DNA from: JBAYVY01 sp041674345
GTDB lineage: Bacteria; Planctomycetota; Phycisphaerae; Phycisphaerales; Zrk34
Direction of reading: 5' to 3'
DNA: 13,352 nt
Assembly (NCBI GenBank): GCA_041674345.1
Contig: JBAYVY010000057.1
Coordinates: 1 to 13,352, forward strand
Shown piece by piece: positions 10,823 through 13,352 of this stretch. Position numbers and translations under genes: made by a program. The notes beneath the pieces were generated by a model. That model searched no databases. It saw nothing but the letters and a program-made list of their open reading frames with translations, and had not been told where the DNA came from. The stretch's first letter is position 1. Every line of letters starts with the position of its first letter.

Positions 10823-11680
10823 ATGGACCCCATCAGTCAGATCGTGCGGCAGCGGCGAACGTTGTTGGGGTTTTCTCTGGCGCAGTTGGCGGAGGCGGTG
10901 GGTTGTTCCAAGGCGTATCTGTCGGCGGTCGAGAACGACAAGCTCGACAATCCGCCCCGCCGGCCCGTACTCGAACGACTCGAACGCGCGCTGGGCATCA
11001 CCGACGGCCAACTGATTCGACTGGCGGAGTGGCGACGCACGCCGGCCAGTGTGCGGGCGCAGGTTCAGCAGGTTGCCGCGGATTGGCGATCGATGGCGGC
11101 GTGGCTGAAGCGTGCGTCGCACACGCCGGTCGCCGAGCGGCCGGGGCGCGATCTGGATGCGCTTTATCGTTCCGGTCAGTTGCGGCGTCGCATCGAGCAA
11201 TCCGCCGCGAACGTGCAGGCGATGCCCGGCTTGGGCATCTGTTATCAGGTTCCGCTGATCAATCGGGTGGCCGCCGGGTATCCCACGGAGTTCACCGATC
11301 TGGACTACCCGGCGCGCGTGGCGGATGAATACCTCAGTTGCCCGGATTTGTCGGACCCGCAGGCGTTCTCGGCGCGTGTGGTCGGCTCGTCGATGGAGCC
11401 GACCTATCACGAAGGCGACATCATCGTCTTCTCGCCCGCCAAGCCCGCCCGCACCGGCGCCGACTGTTTCGTCCGTCTCTTGCCCGATCATCACACCACC
11501 TTCAAGCGCGTTCATTTCCAGATCGGCCCCTCCCTCGACGCTCCCGCCCTGGACGATGACCATGAACCCACGCACGTTCGACTTCAACCGCTTAACCCCG
11601 CGTTCCAGCCGCAGGTCTTGCCCATCGACCAGGTGGCCGGGCTTTACCCCGCGGTGATGCGCATGCAGAAAATCGGTTGA
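10823..11680 (+). CDS. Self-cleaving phage-type repressor, XRE HTH plus S24 peptidase (285 aa)
   Basis: ATG 10823 gives an XRE-type helix-turn-helix at residues 5-60 (IVRQRRTLLGFSLAQLAEAV, then GCSKAYLSAVENDKL). The C-terminal half is a LexA/CI-type S24 peptidase: cleavage site RVAAGYP (A151-G152), nucleophile S190 in GSSMEPTYHEGDI, and general-base lysine K228 in TTFKRV. Known role of the family: keeps phage-like genes off until RecA filaments stimulate self-cleavage after DNA damage. All catalytic residues are present, so it is probably functional. It is divergent from the methyltransferase and shares its control region, and the same operator occurs before the HTH gene at 8680. Its own leader contains a long hairpin. 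The ribosome binding site is weak (GGAA). Confidence 0.92.
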   Translation: MDPISQIVRQRRTLLGFSLAQLAEAVGCSKAYLSAVENDKLDNPPRRPVLERLERALGITDGQLIRLAEWRRTPASVRAQVQQVAADWRSMAAWLKRASHTPVAERPGRDLDALYRSGQLRRRIEQSAANVQAMPGLGICYQVPLINRVAAGYPTEFTDLDYPARVADEYLSCPDLSDPQAFSARVVGSSMEPTYHEGDIIVFSPAKPARTGADCFVRLLPDHHTTFKRVHFQIGPSLDAPALDDDHEPTHVRLQPLNPAFQPQVLPIDQVAGLYPAVMRMQKIG

Positions 11681-11856
11681 CCCGGCCCCACCCCACCGGC
11701 GGGCGGCGTCAGACCGTCCGGTTGTCTTGTCTTCCCGTTTTCCTGTTTTCACCGGCCCCTCCTGCGAACGCATCATCGCGCCCTCCTCTATGGGACCAAA
11801 GTCCCCGACAAGGCGCACCAACCGGTCGCATTCGCGCATCAACCGGAACCGGCGCA

Positions 11857-12240
11857 TAAAAAAACCGCCTCGAAAGGCGGTTCAATCCGGCACGTCCCGG
11901 CTCAATGCCTGGCGCACCAGCGTGTCGCGTTGGTGGATGGACCGGGTGATCGTCCATCCATCAACGGGTGCGACACTTCTCTCCGTACACCAGCACGCCC
12001 GCAACAGACATCGTGCGACGGCCAAGCCGCACGAGGGCTTCTTTCACGCCCCCGCCCCCGGACGCCCCCGCCCCCGGACGCCCCGGAAGCATCCCTCGAA
12101 ACCCGTCGATGACACAGCGGAAACCCGCTTCACCCGACCGACGGGCCGCGAAGTCCGAACCAAATCCGCATTCGTGTGTGTGAACCAGCCAGGAAAACCC
12201 GAAATCACCGCAAAACCACATGTGCGGCCCCTTTACACAT
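11857..12240 (-). ncRNA. Candidate structured transcript ending in a terminator
   Basis: The minus strand between the terminator at 12272 and the one at 11863-11882 has no convincing gene but many hairpins: AGCGG with CCGCT, CTGG with CCAG, and a long one at 11922-11976 (GTGTCG with CGACAC, CGTTG with CAACG, TGGATGGAC with GTCCATCCA). One pair of the long hairpin is G-T on the plus strand and A-C on the minus strand, which fits plus-strand RNA better, so the strand is uncertain. No clear promoter and no known RNA family recognised. Confidence 0.25.
11858..11882 (-). terminator. Rho-independent terminator, minus strand
   Basis: Stem AACCGCCT (11863-11870) with AGGCGGTT (11875-11882), loop of four. 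On the minus strand it is followed by seven T (11864-11858). No obvious protein gene precedes it. On the plus strand there is no T-run after it. Confidence 0.85.
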
Positions 12241-12271
12241 CATCTTTCACACACATCTCCAATATCCAATG

Positions 12272-12301
12272 AAAAAAAGAGAAACGCACAAGCGCTTCTC
12301 T
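12272..12301 (-). terminator. Rho-independent terminator, minus strand
   Basis: Stem AGAGAAACGC (12278-12287) with GCGCTTCTCT (12292-12301), one A-C/G-T mismatch, loop ACAA. Followed on the minus strand by seven T (12278-12272). Confidence 0.85.
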
Positions 12302-12402
12302 CTCAATTGCCCAATCTTTTCCGACGCTCCCTGTCGCAACTGATGCCTCCGTGCGATCAGCGGATCCCTATTGTCGTATTCGCCAATAAATGGCTAATTA
12401 CA
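12272..12402 (-). ncRNA. Candidate small RNA of about 130 nt
   Basis: Bounded by a good promoter (12409-12437) and a good terminator (12272-12301) on the minus strand. Inside are small hairpins (GCCA with TGGC; CTGAT with ATCAG, which holds an exposed CGGAGG). No ATG-started gene is present; a TTG after GGAGG could start a short peptide (RQGASEKIGQLREKRLCV) that reads into the terminator. Either a small RNA or the remnant of a gene; no family recognised. Confidence 0.45.
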
Positions 12403-12408
12403 CAAAAG

Positions 12409-12437
12409 AAAATACTCCACGATTATTCCCCCGTCAA
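12409..12437 (-). promoter_or_regulatory. Consensus-like promoter, minus strand
   Basis: TTGACG (12437-12432), 17-nt spacer, TATTTT (12414-12409). Points to the terminator at 12272-12301 with no intact gene between them. Confidence 0.65.
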
Positions 12438-12618
12438 GGAAAATCCATAACTTCGTTAAGATATCTTTCGCCCCGGTCGCCGTCTGAAATGCATCCCCCC
12501 GCACGTCCGGTCATTTTCAAGGGGCGGGAGCGAACCCGCGGCGGATCGTCGCCGATTTTTGCAAAAGGGAAGAACCCGGCGATTCGGGAACTCATAGGGC
12601 CACATTGGGCCCACATTT

Positions 12619-13017
12619 TCAACCGTCGCGGATGACGAGGCCGGCGGCCTGCTTCTTGCACTGCGGACAATAGTCGCGGTGAATCATATGCTCGGTCACC
12701 CCCGGCGCAATGTCCCGCGGAATGTCCTCAATGTACCGACGGCACGTTTGATCGCAACGCTTCAGCGGCCCGCCGCAATCCGGGCAACAGGACTCGCGAT
12801 GTTCGCGGGTCTGAGTCGATACGCTCCGGCGTCGCGCGACGCGCCCCGCCGGCCCCGCCGCCGCGACCGATGGCTGCAACGTCCCGATCTGTTGAGCTTG
12901 TTGGAGCAATGCGAACACGGCCGTTTCCTCGCCCTGTCGATAGATCGCCCGCGACTGTTCCATCGTCAGCCCCGGCCCCAACCCCGCGATCATCGGCATC
13001 GTGACCGCAACGCTCAT
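12619..13017 (-). pseudogene. Truncated IS66-family transposase, N-terminal part
   Basis: Start taken at ATG 13017 (MSVAVTMPMIAGLGPGLTME); an upstream ATG gives non-protein-like sequence. Residues about 95-125 match the zinc-binding region of IS66 transposases: CCPDCGGPLKRCDQ, RYIEDIPRDIAPGVTEHMIH, RDYCPQCKKQ. The frame then reads AAGLVIRDG and stops, where family members continue for several hundred residues with the DDE catalytic domain. The enzyme is therefore inactive and the element truncated. No terminal inverted repeats were identified in the window. It marks the right side of the island as a site of past transposition. Confidence 0.75.
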
Positions 13018-13168
13018 ATCAAGGATTATCGGAAATCCCCTCCGCCACTCCCACAAAATCAATCTACTCCCCACGGCTAAAATGTTACAAATCCGCCAAC
13101 GCAAACAATACCGGGCCATCGCAAGGAACTCCCACACTGACAATACCTAACAAAATACGATAATTCTC

Positions 13169-13197
13169 TTGCCGCCGCGGAAGGCATGGGGTATGCT
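13169..13197 (+). promoter_or_regulatory. Plus-strand promoter near the window edge
   Basis: TTGCCG (13169-13174), 17-nt spacer, TATGCT (13192-13197). It points to the right edge; no start codon with a ribosome binding site is seen before the window ends. Confidence 0.5.
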
Positions 13198-13232
13198 ATG
13201 GGGTTGGTTCTTTGAAAAGTGAGGTTCGCTGA

Positions 13233-13329
13233 CCGCCCGGACACGATCCGCGTGGCCGGGCGGACACACGAAATCGGCGATTTCACGCCAAAATCTCGGT
13301 TTTCTCTTCCGGAATGGCCGGGCGGACAC
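13233..13329. repeat. GGCCGGGCGGACAC repeats and hairpin at the right edge
   Basis: CCGCCCGG (13233-13240) pairs with CCGGGCGG (13256-13263). GGCCGGGCGGACAC occurs at 13254-13267 and again at 13316-13329, 62 bp apart, with a partial GGGCGGACA after it. Between them GAAATC-GGC-GATTTC forms a small hairpin. Purpose unknown. Confidence 0.7.
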
Positions 13330-13352
13330 GGGGCGGACAAAAACGTAAATTA

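Larger units (their letters stand above)
11681..12618. other. Long region without a convincing protein gene
   Basis: About 940 bp after the repressor. It holds two minus-strand terminators, a long imperfect hairpin, a G-rich tandem repeat (CGCCCCCGCCCCCGGA twice, about 12047-12084) and a minus-strand promoter. Open frames here have poor codon character or start inside repeats and are not annotated as genes. Confidence 0.6.

Noticed and set aside
10688..11857. 389-codon minus-strand frame opposite the repressor
   Set aside because: The plus strand carries a complete XRE-S24 repressor with all catalytic residues; the antisense frame has no recognisable domain.
11961..12221. 86-codon minus-strand gene before the terminator at 11858
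   Set aside because: No ribosome binding site, and its middle is a G-rich tandem repeat; codon use is not gene-like.
12520..12545. tRNA T-arm-like GCGGGTTCGCTCCCGC
   Set aside because: The loop has six rather than seven bases and no anticodon or D arm can be placed.
12434..12670. 78-codon minus-strand gene after the IS66 remnant
   Set aside because: No ribosome binding site, no domain, and it overlaps the end of the transposase remnant and the promoter at 12409-12437.

Overview
The window looks like an accessory, phage-derived island in a high-GC planctomycete-type bacterium (Planctomycetota, possibly Phycisphaerae). The lineage is inferred from the DUF6677-like membrane protein, the style of the terminase and COG2401-type genes, and the abundance of short palindromic and heptameric repeats that are read through into protein. 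No rRNA or tRNA gene is seen.

Left edge (1-1122): the start of a very acidic minus-strand protein, then a divergent two-gene plus-strand operon (175-aa DUF6677-like membrane protein and 76-aa membrane peptide) that looks chromosomal. Converging on it is a five-gene minus-strand operon (6312 down to 1192): ABC ATPase, GNAT acetyltransferase, ParB-like nuclease-fold protein, a small HTH protein in the terminase small-subunit position, and a terminase large subunit. The first two genes are the two halves of the COG2401 'ABC ATPase fused to acetyltransferase' family, here separate. No portal, capsid or tail gene is in the window. The operon is riddled with repeats: four copies of a CCCGG...CCGGG hairpin, three 26-bp GGCGGGG...CCCCGCC palindromes, heptad inverted repeats, RDEG-encoding runs and 9-, 14- and 21-bp tandem arrays. 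Many lie inside genes without breaking the frame, between rather than within catalytic motifs.

Middle (6410-8150): a lower-GC foreign block with a possible transposase remnant and a three-gene minus-strand operon (82-aa basic GGK-rich protein, 320-aa ClpP/SDH-type serine protease, 63-aa protein) ending at a clear terminator. An inverted repeat covers the first start codon.

Regulatory and mobile part (8187-11680): a sigma-region-4/HTH-like gene and, at the far end, a self-cleaving S24 (CI/LexA-type) repressor. Two control regions, one before the HTH gene and one between the repressor and a methyltransferase start, share an identical layout (CTTGAC, 7 nt, ATACCGTACA, 10 nt, GTCAAGT), so one regulator probably controls both. 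The adenine methyltransferase survives only as its N-terminal and C-terminal ends; its middle is replaced by a DUF6978-DUF1828/1829 gene pair. The DUF6978 gene is itself broken by an 88-bp MITE with perfect 17-bp terminal inverted repeats and a 4-bp duplication (ATGT), giving a three-layer insertion history.

Right edge (11681-13352): no convincing intact protein gene. It holds two minus-strand terminators, a possible short transcript of about 130 nt with its own good promoter and terminator, a structured stretch, a truncated IS66-type transposase and a plus-strand promoter followed by repeats at the window edge.
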